Positions 23,296 through 32,351 of a DNA stretch of 64,000 bases are shown here, one piece after another. Under the pieces are notes generated by a model. That model was not told the DNA's origin. It ran no database searches and saw nothing but the letters and a program-made list of their open reading frames with translations. Position 1 is the stretch's first letter. The number at the start of each line of letters is the position of its first letter. The translations under genes were made by a program, and so were the position numbers. Where the stretch lies: assembly GCA_025370075.1 (NCBI GenBank), contig CP073016.1:868001-932000 (forward strand). Reading direction: 5' to 3'. The DNA comes from Chryseotalea sp. WA131a. Its GTDB lineage: Bacteria; Bacteroidota; Bacteroidia; Cytophagales; Cyclobacteriaceae.

Positions 23296-25332
23296 CTATC
23301 CTATCCTTTTTGTGAGCAATTCGGATAGTATCAAAAGACCCTCTCTAAGAAATTCGTCATCCATCTTTTTCAAGTTATTGGATGGTACGCCATCGGAGTT
23401 TATTGAAACTTTGGTATCCAACTTTTCGGATGACTTTTTCTTTTCGGCTTCGCTCATCTCTTGTTTGCGTATCGTTTCGTTCAACGAAATTTTTGTTTGA
23501 GAAAGTGTCTTTTTTAAGTCTTCCGTTTCTGCAGTATATTTTTTGAGATTGGCATCGAACTTCATCCTGTCTCTAAACGACTGATTTAGCTGGGCAATCA
23601 CCTTGCTATTGATGCTACTGCTTTTCTGGAACGAAACCGACTTGATCACATCCCACGGCAACGCACTAGGGTTGGCACTTTCACCATAATGTTCGGCATC
23701 CAATGCACTTGGCATCACAATATCAGGCATCACACCTTTGTGTTGGGTACTGCTGCCCGTTACACGGTAAAATTTTTGAAACGTAAACTTTAACTCACCC
23801 ACTGGCTCGTTGGCCGGAAGGGCTCGTTTTAGATCATAGACTGTTTGCACCGTTCCTTTTCCATAGGTGGATTCGCCCACGATAACGCCCCTTTGGTAAT
23901 CTTGAATGGCACCCGCAAATATTTCGGATGCAGAAGCACTGAATCGATTGGTGAGCACCACCAATGGCCCGTTGTAGAAAATATCTTTATCATCGTCTGG
24001 CAATACTTCCACCCGATTCATTGAATTTTTTACTTGAACCACTGGTCCCTCTTTAATAAACAAACCAGTAAGATGTACCGCCTCCTCCAACGCACCTCCA
24101 CCATTGTTTCTCAAATCCATTACCAAACCGTCTACTCCTTCCGCTTTTAGTTCGCCTATCAACTTGCGCACATCGCGTGTGGTGCTTCGGTAGTCAGGAT
24201 TCCCTTTTTGATACTCATCAAAATCCCTGTAAAAGCCCGGCAGCGTGATGACCCCCAACTTCATTTCCTTGCCATCTTGTTGATAACTGATCACCTGCTT
24301 TTTAGCCGCTTGGTCTTCTAACTTTACTTTTTCACGCACAATGGATATTTCTTTTGATGGCCCCTTAACGCCCGTTAGCGCAGGGAATATTTGAAGCCTC
24401 ACCGTAGTGCCCTTAGGGCCTTTGATCAATTTAACAACATCGTCTATTCGCCAGCCGATGACGTCTACCATTTCACCATCTTTGCCCTGCGCCACTCCTG
24501 TTATGATGTCATTGGCACTTAGCAATCCTGATTTTGCAGCAGGGCCACCGGGCACAATCTCAAATATCTTGGTGTAATCGTTATCGGTTTGAAGCCGCGC
24601 GCCAATCCCTTCCAGCGAGAGGCTCATGCTTTGCTTGAATAACTCAGTTGATTTTGGTGATAAATAATTGGTATGGGGATCAAAAGCCTCTGTAATCGAG
24701 TTCATGTAAAGACTGAAAACATCTTCAGCATTTACTTGCGACATTGATTTTACGAAACGCTCGTATCTTTTCTTTAAGGTTTCTTTTATCTCATCTGGTT
24801 TTTTGCCAGCCAATTTCAAACTCAAGGCTTGGCTCTTCACTACCTTACGCCATAAGTTGTTTAATTCTTCGGTTGACTTTGCCCACGGCTCTTTTTCGCG
24901 CTCGGTTTCATACACTTCATTGCTAGAATAATCAAAATTCTGGTTGATCAACGTGTTCAACGCATAGTCCATTCGTTCTTTGTAGCGTTTCCTGAAAAGG
25001 TTATAGATTTCATAGGCTGGTTCGATGTTTTCTTGAACGGTCAAATCATCGATTGTTGACCGGTATTTCTCAAACGACTTAATATCCGAAGCCAAGAAAT
25101 AAGACTTGTTGTTGTCCATTTCTTTGATGTAGTGATCCAAAATAGTCGCAGACAACGAATCGTTTAGGGTAATCTTGCGGAAATGATTTTTGTTCAATAT
25201 CTGAACGATCACATTCGCTTCTCGTCCATACACCGGTTTACTCACCAATTTGGCTGTATCCAACCCGTTGAATCCATACAATATCCCTGCTTGAACACAC
25301 CAACCAATTACTACTACCAATCTTTTCATCAT
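23296..25332 (-). CDS. Carboxy-terminal processing (tail-specific) protease, family S41
   Basis: 678 residues with an N-terminal signal segment. Order: an N-terminal Prc-specific domain (about 40-240), PDZ (about 240-330; GIGARLQTDNDYTKIFEIVPG), S41 catalytic core with LVMDLRNNGGGALEEAV and the catalytic Ser in RFSASASEIFAGAIQDY with Lys in STYGKGTVQ, then a long C-terminal coiled-coil extension. Periplasmic Prc of this type trims lipoproteins or envelope proteins. The size and layout fit Prc rather than short CtpA. Confidence 0.92.
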   Translation of the reverse strand: MMKRLVVVIGWCVQAGILYGFNGLDTAKLVSKPVYGREANVIVQILNKNHFRKITLNDSLSATILDHYIKEMDNNKSYFLASDIKSFEKYRSTIDDLTVQENIEPAYEIYNLFRKRYKERMDYALNTLINQNFDYSSNEVYETEREKEPWAKSTEELNNLWRKVVKSQALSLKLAGKKPDEIKETLKKRYERFVKSMSQVNAEDVFSLYMNSITEAFDPHTNYLSPKSTELFKQSMSLSLEGIGARLQTDNDYTKIFEIVPGGPAAKSGLLSANDIITGVAQGKDGEMVDVIGWRIDDVVKLIKGPKGTTVRLQIFPALTGVKGPSKEISIVREKVKLEDQAAKKQVISYQQDGKEMKLGVITLPGFYRDFDEYQKGNPDYRSTTRDVRKLIGELKAEGVDGLVMDLRNNGGGALEEAVHLTGLFIKEGPVVQVKNSMNRVEVLPDDDKDIFYNGPLVVLTNRFSASASEIFAGAIQDYQRGVIVGESTYGKGTVQTVYDLKRALPANEPVGELKFTFQKFYRVTGSSTQHKGVMPDIVMPSALDAEHYGESANPSALPWDVIKSVSFQKSSSINSKVIAQLNQSFRDRMKFDANLKKYTAETEDLKKTLSQTKISLNETIRKQEMSEAEKKKSSEKLDTKVSINSDGVPSNNLKKMDDEFLREGLLILSELLTKRIG

Positions 25333-25373
25333 AGAAAATTAAAACTAAAATTTTAAGGTCTTACACACGAACA

Positions 25374-26270
25374 TCATGCCAGCTTATCGAAATCAAACTC
25401 GTTCAAAAATTTCTGAGCTTCTTCTACCGTTGAAAACTCAAACGATTTTTTCTTGCCAAGGTTGGAGTGCAGATCAATTTTGATCAGCTCTAGGTTTTTG
25501 AGGTTTCCCCTTGATTTCGGTTTTTGATTTCGATAGTCATCGGCCTCTTTGCGCGAAACCGCAAAAGCAGTGGCCCTTACGTTTTCGCAATAGGTGCATT
25601 TATAATGTTTTAGCAATTCGCGGGGCGAGCCATCTTCATTCCGTTCCACAATTTCCTCTTTTTGAACTTTCATGGTATAAAAACCACAATTGTTGCATTG
25701 CAACGCAATCAAATGCCCCTTGTACTTCTCAATTTTAACATCGCTCGTCTTCTCGTCTATCCACACATCGTAATCAATACTAAAAACATTTTCTTCTGCT
25801 TGCATGCCTTCGTCTAGGTGAACATCCTCTTCCTCTTCACTTAATAACCGCATTTTGTTTCCTGTTTTAGGATTGATGCGCGGGCTGTATCTTAATTTCC
25901 GAAGTTTGTAGTTGACGCGTGTTGGATAATAATAATCCAAAATCAAAGAGGCCACGTAGGCCACCAACGTGGCGGCACATATCGAAATAAACACCCGCAC
26001 AAAAAACCAAAGGCCGAGCCCTGTGTATTTTTCAGAACCATACAGGTTGATGGCAAACGCAATAGCAATACCAAGGATAATGAAAACCCATTTGAGCCAC
26101 TTGATCTCTTGTGTGTTGATATAATCGTACTTCTCTTTCGGGTCGGTCTTGGTTGATACGAGTAACTTATAAATCAAATAAACAATGATGGCCAACGTAA
26201 TCATTACGATTGCACCCACTGCCATTGCTGTATACCAGATAGTTAAAAACCCTTCTGCATTGTCCATCAT
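25374..26270 (-). CDS. Membrane protein with C-terminal zinc-ribbon-like motif
   Basis: 298 residues. Three hydrophobic helices in the first 130 residues (WYTAMAVGAIVMITLAIIVY, WLKWVFIILGIAIAFAINLY, FVRVFISICAATLVAYVASL) are followed by a soluble part with CNNC and CTYC spaced by about 35 residues, a four-cysteine zinc ribbon. I do not recognise a family. It is 41 bp downstream (minus sense upstream) of the protease gene and could be co-transcribed with it. Confidence 0.65.
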   Translation of the reverse strand: MMDNAEGFLTIWYTAMAVGAIVMITLAIIVYLIYKLLVSTKTDPKEKYDYINTQEIKWLKWVFIILGIAIAFAINLYGSEKYTGLGLWFFVRVFISICAATLVAYVASLILDYYYPTRVNYKLRKLRYSPRINPKTGNKMRLLSEEEEDVHLDEGMQAEENVFSIDYDVWIDEKTSDVKIEKYKGHLIALQCNNCGFYTMKVQKEEIVERNEDGSPRELLKHYKCTYCENVRATAFAVSRKEADDYRNQKPKSRGNLKNLELIKIDLHSNLGKKKSFEFSTVEEAQKFLNEFDFDKLA

Positions 26271-26511
26271 AATTTCTTTAAATTATTTTTTTAAAGGTAA
26301 AAATAAATCGTACCCACCCCAAAAAACTTTAGTTGAGCTGATGCAAGTCCTTTCGCTTGTTAAACTAGTAGCCTTGGAATTTGCTCCAAAAGATAGGTAA
26401 AGACTACCCTTTCAGGCAGCTATGCACTTGATTTATTCCATTCTAAAAAGCCCGAAATCAGCCAAAAATGACGGTTTTAAAAAAATGTGCAATTTTTCAC
26501 ATAAAAATTTG

Positions 26512-26556
26512 CATTATAATCTATAAATTGATTATAATTGTGTATTAATACACAAT
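26512..26556. promoter_or_regulatory. Two nested dyads upstream of 26560
   Basis: ATTATAATC (26513-26521) and GATTATAAT (26530-26538) form an inverted repeat with an 8-bp spacer. It abuts a perfect 20-bp palindrome ATTGTGTATTAATACACAAT (26537-26556), only 3 bp before the ATG at 26560. This looks like a repressor operator for the two small genes. Confidence 0.55.
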
Positions 26557-26559
26557 AAC

Positions 26560-26808
26560 ATGAGCAACTTCGAGAAGAAAAAATTGGAAATGGACTTCAA
26601 GAATTTCACATCAAGAAATTTCGAAAGGCCGAACGATTGCAAGAATTTGGCTCAGGTACGCTTTTACGTAAGCGAGCTTTGCGGCAAGATTGAGGAGTTT
26701 GAAAAGCGCTTTAATTACGTGCCGACTTGGGCTTACTCGTTGCTATCGCAATACAATGCTAAGCAAAACAGCATGGTGCATATTGAATTTGTAAAGATCT
26801 ATTCGTGA
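26560..26808 (+). CDS. Hypothetical small protein
   Basis: 82 residues, charged, no signal or membrane helix: MSNFEKKKLEMDFKNFTSR, then CKNLAQVRFYVSELCGKIEE, probably helical. I do not recognise it. A strong palindrome overlaps its promoter region and it is followed after 9 bp by another small gene, so the pair looks like a tightly regulated two-gene unit. A toxin-antitoxin-like role can be neither shown nor excluded. Confidence 0.6.
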   Translation: MSNFEKKKLEMDFKNFTSRNFERPNDCKNLAQVRFYVSELCGKIEEFEKRFNYVPTWAYSLLSQYNAKQNSMVHIEFVKIYS

Positions 26809-26817
26809 GGATGTTGT

Positions 26818-27045
26818 ATGAAGTACATCCCCTCCCCTATTCCCATCAAGTACGACTTTATGTACAGTGCTACGGCCAATAAATCGGGTCGCATGCAGTA
26901 TCATAAAGTTCGCATGGGGGTTAGCAAATTGCGCATCAGCCGCGCGGAGTTTATTAGGGCTTTTAATGATTTACCCATTATTGCCGTCAACCCGATTCAG
27001 CAACGCGGGCAAGAAATTGTATTCCAACTCCAGTTTTATGTATAA
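26818..27045 (+). CDS. Hypothetical small protein, second of pair
   Basis: 75 residues, basic, with predicted beta strands (IKYDFMYSA, MQYHKVRMGVSKLRISRAEF, QEIVFQLQFYV). No recognised family. Its stop lies 1 bp from the convergent MazG-like gene's end at 27047. Confidence 0.55.
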   Translation: MKYIPSPIPIKYDFMYSATANKSGRMQYHKVRMGVSKLRISRAEFIRAFNDLPIIAVNPIQQRGQEIVFQLQFYV

Positions 27046-27046
27046 A

Positions 27047-27514
27047 CTATTTGAAATACTGCTCCAGATCGGCTGGAGAATAATTGATGGACTTGATCGT
27101 TTTGTTGTCTTGTTTCCGGTATACCAACCATTTGCCATCTTCCTGCTTGTAGTAGCACTCCGTTCCGTCTTTTTGTTTGTAAAACTCCACTGTTCTAATG
27201 GCTTCTTCTTCGGTCAAGCAGGCCTTACTCATGTTTGAACGCTGCACTTCATCGAACAAGGCTTTGAATTTTTCGCCCAAGCCAAACTCCAATATTGCCC
27301 CCGATAGCACGTATTGAAGATCACAAAGCGCATCGGCAACTTCCACAATATCTTTATTAAGTATAGCCACTTCAAGCTCCTTTAATTCTTCGGCAATCAA
27401 TGCCACGCGCAGTTTGCACCTGTTTTCGTCCGGTATGGTTGGGTTGGCTAAAATTGGATGCTGGAAAGTTTTGTGGAATTCTGCCACTTGGTTCAATGAA
27501 TCGGGCTGTTGCAT
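27047..27514 (-). CDS. MazG-like nucleoside triphosphate pyrophosphohydrolase
   Basis: 155 residues. The all-alpha NTP pyrophosphatase pattern is visible: LIAEELKELEVAI with EExxE, and later EVADALCDLQYVLSG with ExxD binding Mg2+. C-terminal to about residue 110 is a short extra segment with a small beta hairpin (ECYYKQEDGKWLVYRKQD). It cleaves a nucleoside triphosphate to the monophosphate plus PPi; the substrate is unknown. Confidence 0.82.
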   Translation of the reverse strand: MQQPDSLNQVAEFHKTFQHPILANPTIPDENRCKLRVALIAEELKELEVAILNKDIVEVADALCDLQYVLSGAILEFGLGEKFKALFDEVQRSNMSKACLTEEEAIRTVEFYKQKDGTECYYKQEDGKWLVYRKQDNKTIKSINYSPADLEQYFK

Positions 27515-27739
27515 AACGTAGATTGGTTTTCAATTCGACCAAAAGTAGTTAATGGAATCAAAGTTTGGACAATTTGATTTAAAGGTTCTATTTCGATCGC
27601 ATCAATTAAGTAATCATAACTATCTGTATTATAATTATTTATCAAGGTTTAATTAAATATATTTTTCAACCTTTCTGAATGCTTTTTTCAACTTGAAAGC
27701 TGAAAGTTGTAAACTATCTTTGCCCCTCGATTTTAAGAC

Positions 27740-29029
27740 ATGACTAACAATTTTGTACAAGAACTTCGGTGGCGTGGCATGGTGCACGACATCACCCCCG
27801 GAGCAGAAGAGCAACTTCAAAAAGAAATGACGGCCGGTTATATTGGCTTCGACCCCACGGCCGATTCGCTGCATATTGGCAACCTCGTGCAAATAATGAC
27901 GCTTGTACATTTTCAAAATGCTGGACATAAACCTGTAGTATTGGTTGGGGGTGCCACGGGCATGGTGGGTGACCCTTCAGGTAAGTCGTCTGAACGAAAT
28001 CTATTATCTGAAGAGGTTTTGAACCATAACCAAGCTTGTGTAAAGAAGCAATTGGAAAAGTTCCTCAACTTCCAATCGGGCAGTAACAAAGCCGAATTGG
28101 TGAATAACTATGATTGGTTCAAAGATTTCAAATTCTTGGATTTTATCCGCGATGTGGGAAAGCACATTACCGTCAACTACATGATGGCGAAAGACTCTGT
28201 TCAAAAGCGTTTGGAGACTGGGCTTTCCTTTACCGAATTCAGCTACCAACTGGTGCAGGGGTATGATTACTATTGGCTCTACCAAAACAAGAACTGCAAA
28301 ATACAGATGGGTGGCTCCGATCAATGGGGAAATATAGTAACGGGTACAGAGCTTATAAGAAGGAAAATGAATGGCGATGCTTTTGCGTTAACCACCCCTC
28401 TTATCAAGAAAGCAGACGGCACTAAATTTGGAAAAACGGAGCAAGGCAACATGTGGCTAGACCCAAAGAAAACCTCGCCTTACAAGTTTTACCAGTATTG
28501 GCTAAATGCCTCTGATGAAGATGCAATTAACTTCATTAAAATATTCACTACCAAGCAGAAAGAGGAGATTGACGCATTGATTATTGAACACAGTCAGGCC
28601 ATGCATTTGCGCAAATTACAGACTGAGCTCGCGAAAGAAATTTGCGTTCGCGTCCATTCGCAAGCCGAATATGATGCTGCGGTAAAAGCCTCTTCTATTC
28701 TTTTTGGAAATTCGGTAACCGAAGATCTAGAAAACCTAGATGAAGAAACGTTGCTTTCAGTGTTGGAGGGAGTTCCTCAATCCATCGTAAGCAAAGTTGC
28801 CTATCAAGCTACCAATAGCATCACCGACCTACTATCGGAAGCAACGGGTGGTAGCATCTTTGCGTCAAAAGGTGAAGCTAGAAGATTGATTCAGGGTGGT
28901 GGAGTTAGTGTTAACAAGATTAAGATTTCGGACCCATCCGCTAAGCCAGAGTTTAGATTGCTTCTTGGAAAGTTTTTGTTAGCCCAAAAGGGTAGAAGAA
29001 ATTACTACCTAATCGAAGTTAAAGACTGA
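27740..29029 (+). CDS. tyrS: Tyrosyl-tRNA synthetase
   Basis: 429 residues, class I bacterial TyrRS. Signature HIGN in DPTADSLHIGNLVQ, KFGKT (KMSKS loop) in GTKFGKTEQGNMW, tyrosine-binding QGYDYYWLYQ and GGSDQWGNI. C-terminal S4 RNA-binding domain from about 365 (EARRLIQGGGVSVNKIKI). The stop overlaps the next start codon by one base. Confidence 0.97.
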   Translation: MTNNFVQELRWRGMVHDITPGAEEQLQKEMTAGYIGFDPTADSLHIGNLVQIMTLVHFQNAGHKPVVLVGGATGMVGDPSGKSSERNLLSEEVLNHNQACVKKQLEKFLNFQSGSNKAELVNNYDWFKDFKFLDFIRDVGKHITVNYMMAKDSVQKRLETGLSFTEFSYQLVQGYDYYWLYQNKNCKIQMGGSDQWGNIVTGTELIRRKMNGDAFALTTPLIKKADGTKFGKTEQGNMWLDPKKTSPYKFYQYWLNASDEDAINFIKIFTTKQKEEIDALIIEHSQAMHLRKLQTELAKEICVRVHSQAEYDAAVKASSILFGNSVTEDLENLDEETLLSVLEGVPQSIVSKVAYQATNSITDLLSEATGGSIFASKGEARRLIQGGGVSVNKIKISDPSAKPEFRLLLGKFLLAQKGRRNYYLIEVKD

Positions 29030-29664
29030 TGATGCCCATTACGTGGAAAGAGGCACTGGCCAATCGTAAGTTTATCACCCATATATCCTTCTGGCTTGCA
29101 GGCCTTGCCATTTTTGTGCTGCCACTACCCTATTATTTCAACAATATCATTCAACCAAAGCCTGGCAGTCTATTGATAGATCCATTTCATGGCTTTTTGG
29201 AGCCAACCAATTGGTCAAGAGAAATCTTTGTGTTGATCTTTGTCTCGCCTGCCCTTTTTCTTCTCAATAACTTTAAATCGCCCAGAACGATGTTGCTGAC
29301 GCTACAATGCTATGTATCCGTTAATCTCATGCGCATGTCAACCGTTTATCTGTTCACACTCGAGGCCCCGGAAGGCATCATTCCATTGGTGGACCCCTTC
29401 TTGACCAAAGTAGTTTACGGCAACAATTTGTTTGTGAAAGACCTTTTCTTTTCGGGGCATACCTGTACGATTTTCATCCTATTCCTGATCGAGAAGAAGA
29501 GGTGGTTAAAGGTGGTGCTAGGGCTTTCTACTGCTGCAGTTGCCCTATTTTTGGTTTGGCAGCGCGTTCATTACACTATAGACATACTTGGGGCAATTTT
29601 GGCTTGCATTTTGGTTTATCAATTCTTTATTCGGTCAATAGACAAAATCGATTGGAAGAAATGA
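29029..29664 (+). CDS. PAP2-type membrane phosphatase, sphingomyelin-synthase-like
   Basis: 211 residues with about six hydrophobic helices. The C-terminal half has the PAP2_C pattern: FFSGHTCTIF followed some 40 residues on by RVHYTIDILGAI (two His and an Asp forming the active site). Such proteins transfer or hydrolyse a phospho head group of a lipid. With serine palmitoyltransferase at 52710 present in the same genome, a role in sphingolipid or phospholipid head-group metabolism is reasonable but unproven. Overlaps tyrS by one base. Confidence 0.75.
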   Translation: MMPITWKEALANRKFITHISFWLAGLAIFVLPLPYYFNNIIQPKPGSLLIDPFHGFLEPTNWSREIFVLIFVSPALFLLNNFKSPRTMLLTLQCYVSVNLMRMSTVYLFTLEAPEGIIPLVDPFLTKVVYGNNLFVKDLFFSGHTCTIFILFLIEKKRWLKVVLGLSTAAVALFLVWQRVHYTIDILGAILACILVYQFFIRSIDKIDWKK

Positions 29665-29777
29665 TGAATTTATTCGAAAAAACGATAAATTTGAAGTTGG
29701 AAAGAACATTACCTGAATAGGTACGTTAATTTTGGTTATAAAATTTTAACGTTCAGTTAATAAAAGGATAAAGTACT

Positions 29778-30674
29778 ATGGAGGCGAATGGAGTAGCTAC
29801 AAACGGGAAACACATAAATGGTGTGAATGGACATACGAATGGACAATCAGCCAACATCACCAAAAAGAACAACTATCCAGAGTTTTCGTTGGGTGAAAAA
29901 CTGACCGAAGAACAAATACAGTTTTTTGAGCAAAACGGATTCATTCATTTCAAGAATTTTATTCCAAAAGAATTGGTATCGCAACTGTTAAGGGAAACCG
30001 AGCGAATTCAAAACGAGTGGGTGAGCAACGATTATAAATCGATCAATGGCGTGCCGATAAAATACGGCACTGACATTGATGGAAAAAAAATCGTACAGCG
30101 CTTTGCTTTCGTCAATCAACACAGCCCACTTTTTGCCGACCTGCTAAAAGACAATCGCCTACAAGCGCTTTTTGAATTTATTGGAACCGAAGATTGCCGC
30201 ATAGGTGAAACAGAAAAAGACGGTTTGGTCTTTAATCATTATATCAACACCGAAGAAAGCAATTACAGTCAGCTTGGTTGGCATACCGATGCTTTGCGCG
30301 ATGTTTTTCAAGGTCAAAAAATTATGCCGATGCTGAACGTGGGCATTCACATGGACACCAGCACAACCGATAATGGAGGATTGCGAATAATCCCCGGCAC
30401 GCACAATCAAGGACTTGCCGGCTTGTTGTTCAAGAAATTTTATTTTCTAAGTCACAAGCCCGATAAAAAAGAAGTTGGGCTTAATGTGGAGCCCGGGGAT
30501 CTTACCGTGCACGATGGCCGATTATGGCATCGGGTAGCGCGTTCTCCTTTTGTAGGTGAGCAGAGCCGCAGACGGGTAATGTATGTTCCCATTATTACCG
30601 GTAAGTTTCAGCCTCGCACCGAAAATAGTAAGCCACTATTTTACCAACGATTGCTCTCGCTTACCAACAAATAA
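29778..30674 (+). CDS. Phytanoyl-CoA dioxygenase family protein
   Basis: 298 residues, Fe(II)/2-oxoglutarate oxygenase of the PhyH type. Iron ligands appear as the HxD of LGWHTDALRDV and the distal His in HDGRLWHRVARSPF, followed by the 2-OG-binding Arg (RRRVMYV). The first ~30 residues are Asn/Gly/Thr-rich and low-complexity (NGKHINGVNGHTNGQ). Substrate unknown. It is followed 6 bp later by an SDR gene. Confidence 0.85.
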   Translation: MEANGVATNGKHINGVNGHTNGQSANITKKNNYPEFSLGEKLTEEQIQFFEQNGFIHFKNFIPKELVSQLLRETERIQNEWVSNDYKSINGVPIKYGTDIDGKKIVQRFAFVNQHSPLFADLLKDNRLQALFEFIGTEDCRIGETEKDGLVFNHYINTEESNYSQLGWHTDALRDVFQGQKIMPMLNVGIHMDTSTTDNGGLRIIPGTHNQGLAGLLFKKFYFLSHKPDKKEVGLNVEPGDLTVHDGRLWHRVARSPFVGEQSRRRVMYVPIITGKFQPRTENSKPLFYQRLLSLTNK

Positions 30675-30680
30675 ACAAGG

Positions 30681-31457
30681 ATGAGTTACGCATTAATTAC
30701 AGGTGCCAGTGGTGGCATTGGTCTTTGTATTGCCCGAGAATTAGCCAAAAGAAAAATTAATTTGCTTTTGGTGGCTCGGTCTAAAAATCGACTTTTTGAT
30801 TTATGTACCGAACTTGAAAAAGAGTTTGGGATCAAAACCGATTACTTGTCTGTAGATCTTAGTCTGCCCGAAGCAGCCACCTCCGTTACCACTTGGTTAA
30901 AAGCAAAATCATATCAAATAAGTATATTGGTAAACAACGCTGGCTACGGCATTTGGGGCACGGTAGAAGCTACCCCTGTTGAGCAACTCAACAACATGAT
31001 GCAATTAAATATGAATGCCGTGGTGAATCTATGCCATGCGCTATTGCCCGATTTAAAGAAACAACCGAAAGCGTATATCTTAAATGTAGCCAGCACAGCC
31101 GCCTACCAAGCGGTGCCTACGTTGTCAACCTATGCAGCCACCAAGTCTTTTGTCATCTTATTTACCCGCGGACTTCGGGTAGAGTTAAAAAATACAAATG
31201 TATCCGTCACGTGTTTAAGTCCTGGTGCTACCTCAACCAATTTTGTAGATCGGGCAGGTATGGAAGCCATGAAAGAGAAGGCAGAGAAATTTAGTATGAA
31301 GCCGGAAGTGGTTGCTAAGATTGCCGTTGAAGGAATGTTTAAGGGCAAAGCAGAAATATTGCCTGGCTTTGTAAACTGGATTTCGGTGCAGCTTACCTAC
31401 TTGATGCCAAAGTTTGTGCCTGAAAAGATTGCGGAAGGTTTGTACAAAACAGAGTGA
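30681..31457 (+). CDS. Short-chain dehydrogenase/reductase
   Basis: 258 residues, classical SDR: NAD(P)-binding TGASGGIG near residue 8, NNAGYG, catalytic Ser in NVASTAAYQ, YAATK (Tyr/Lys), and the PGATST after it. The C-terminal stretch is hydrophobic (WISVQLTYLMPKFVP). Co-transcribed with the PhyH-family oxygenase; it may act on the same compound, perhaps a lipid. Both are general families. Confidence 0.88.
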   Translation: MSYALITGASGGIGLCIARELAKRKINLLLVARSKNRLFDLCTELEKEFGIKTDYLSVDLSLPEAATSVTTWLKAKSYQISILVNNAGYGIWGTVEATPVEQLNNMMQLNMNAVVNLCHALLPDLKKQPKAYILNVASTAAYQAVPTLSTYAATKSFVILFTRGLRVELKNTNVSVTCLSPGATSTNFVDRAGMEAMKEKAEKFSMKPEVVAKIAVEGMFKGKAEILPGFVNWISVQLTYLMPKFVPEKIAEGLYKTE

Positions 31458-31473
31458 TCGTTAAATTGCTTAA

Positions 31474-31640
31474 ATCCCATGATGCGTTAGAGAATTTCAA
31501 TCGTGTTCAATCCGCATTGAGAAGAAACGTGAGACGTATCCTCCGACTACACGGTTATCCACTGGATCTACAGTGCTGGGTTGACAGTTTTGATCTCCGA
31601 AATCCGCTTCTTCGCAAAGCCCAAACCGTCAGGTCAACAA
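31474..31640 (+). pseudogene. Possible fragment of a type I restriction HsdR C-terminus
   Basis: The plus strand here reads SALRRNVRRILRLHGYPLD followed by LQ and then unrelated residues. This resembles the end of type I restriction endonucleases (RRLLRKYGYPPDKQ). Only about 25 residues match and the rest is frame-broken, so it is at most a scar. Confidence 0.25.
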
Positions 31641-31646
31641 CTGACC

Positions 31647-32291
31647 CTACAGACTTGATATTTTCCCCAAATCAAACTCCGCAGTTTTTGCCACAATAAA
31701 ATTGGCCTTTCCCAACTGCTCGTGTGAGCCCACGCCCACACATTTCATCCCTGCCGCAAGGGCCGCCTCCACTCCTGCTTCGGCATCTTCAAATACCACA
31801 CAATGCTGAGGCTGTATGTTCAGCTTTTTGGCGGCCAACAAAAATATTTCAGGGTCGGGTTTGCTATGGGTAATCATGGTGCCATCTACCATTACATCAA
31901 ACAAATCACTGATTTGTAATAGACGCAAAACCGTTTCGGCATTTTTGCTGCTAGAGGCCAACGCCACTTTATAGTTTTGTTTTCGCAATTGCTGAAGCAT
32001 CTGTGGCACGCCCGGGAAAACTTCGTCTGGCTTGATGGCTTCAATGTAATCGACAAACCAACTGTTCTTTTTGGTGGCGAGTTCTTCTTTCTTCTCTTCC
32101 GATAAAGTCACCCCTCCTATTTCCAAAATAATTTCAAGCGATCGCATACGGCTAACACCTTTCAATCGCTCGTTGTCTTTTTCGGTAAAACTTATTCCCA
32201 ATTCTTTGGCCAAACTCTGCCATGCCACAAAGTGGTAATGAGCGGTGTCGACAATAACACCATCGAGGTCGAAGATTACAGCTTGTATCAT
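31647..32291 (-). CDS. pgmB: Beta-phosphoglucomutase
   Basis: 214 residues, HAD superfamily. Nucleophile and acid/base Asp in FDLDGVIVDTAHYHF, HAD motif II in LASSSKNAETVL, motif III/IV in KPDPEIFLLAAKKL and VFEDAEAGVEAAL. The cap and size fit beta-phosphoglucomutase, which turns beta-glucose-1-phosphate from maltose/trehalose breakdown into glucose-6-phosphate. It is the last gene of a sugar-use run with the glucosidase at 34439. Confidence 0.88.
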   Translation of the reverse strand: MIQAVIFDLDGVIVDTAHYHFVAWQSLAKELGISFTEKDNERLKGVSRMRSLEIILEIGGVTLSEEKKEELATKKNSWFVDYIEAIKPDEVFPGVPQMLQQLRKQNYKVALASSSKNAETVLRLLQISDLFDVMVDGTMITHSKPDPEIFLLAAKKLNIQPQHCVVFEDAEAGVEAALAAGMKCVGVGSHEQLGKANFIVAKTAEFDLGKISSL

Positions 32292-32303
32292 ATTTTAGTA
32301 GCT

Positions 32304-32344
32304 GTTGGTTATTCGTTAGTCGCAACGAACAACGAATAACCAAC
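32304..32344. terminator. Perfect 14-bp hairpin between pgmB and pfkB
   Basis: GTTGGTTATTCGTT (32304-32317) pairs with AACGAATAACCAAC (32331-32344) with a 13-nt loop. There is no T-run, so it may be a processing or mRNA-stabilising hairpin rather than a true terminator. Confidence 0.4.
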
Positions 32345-32351
32345 TACCAAT

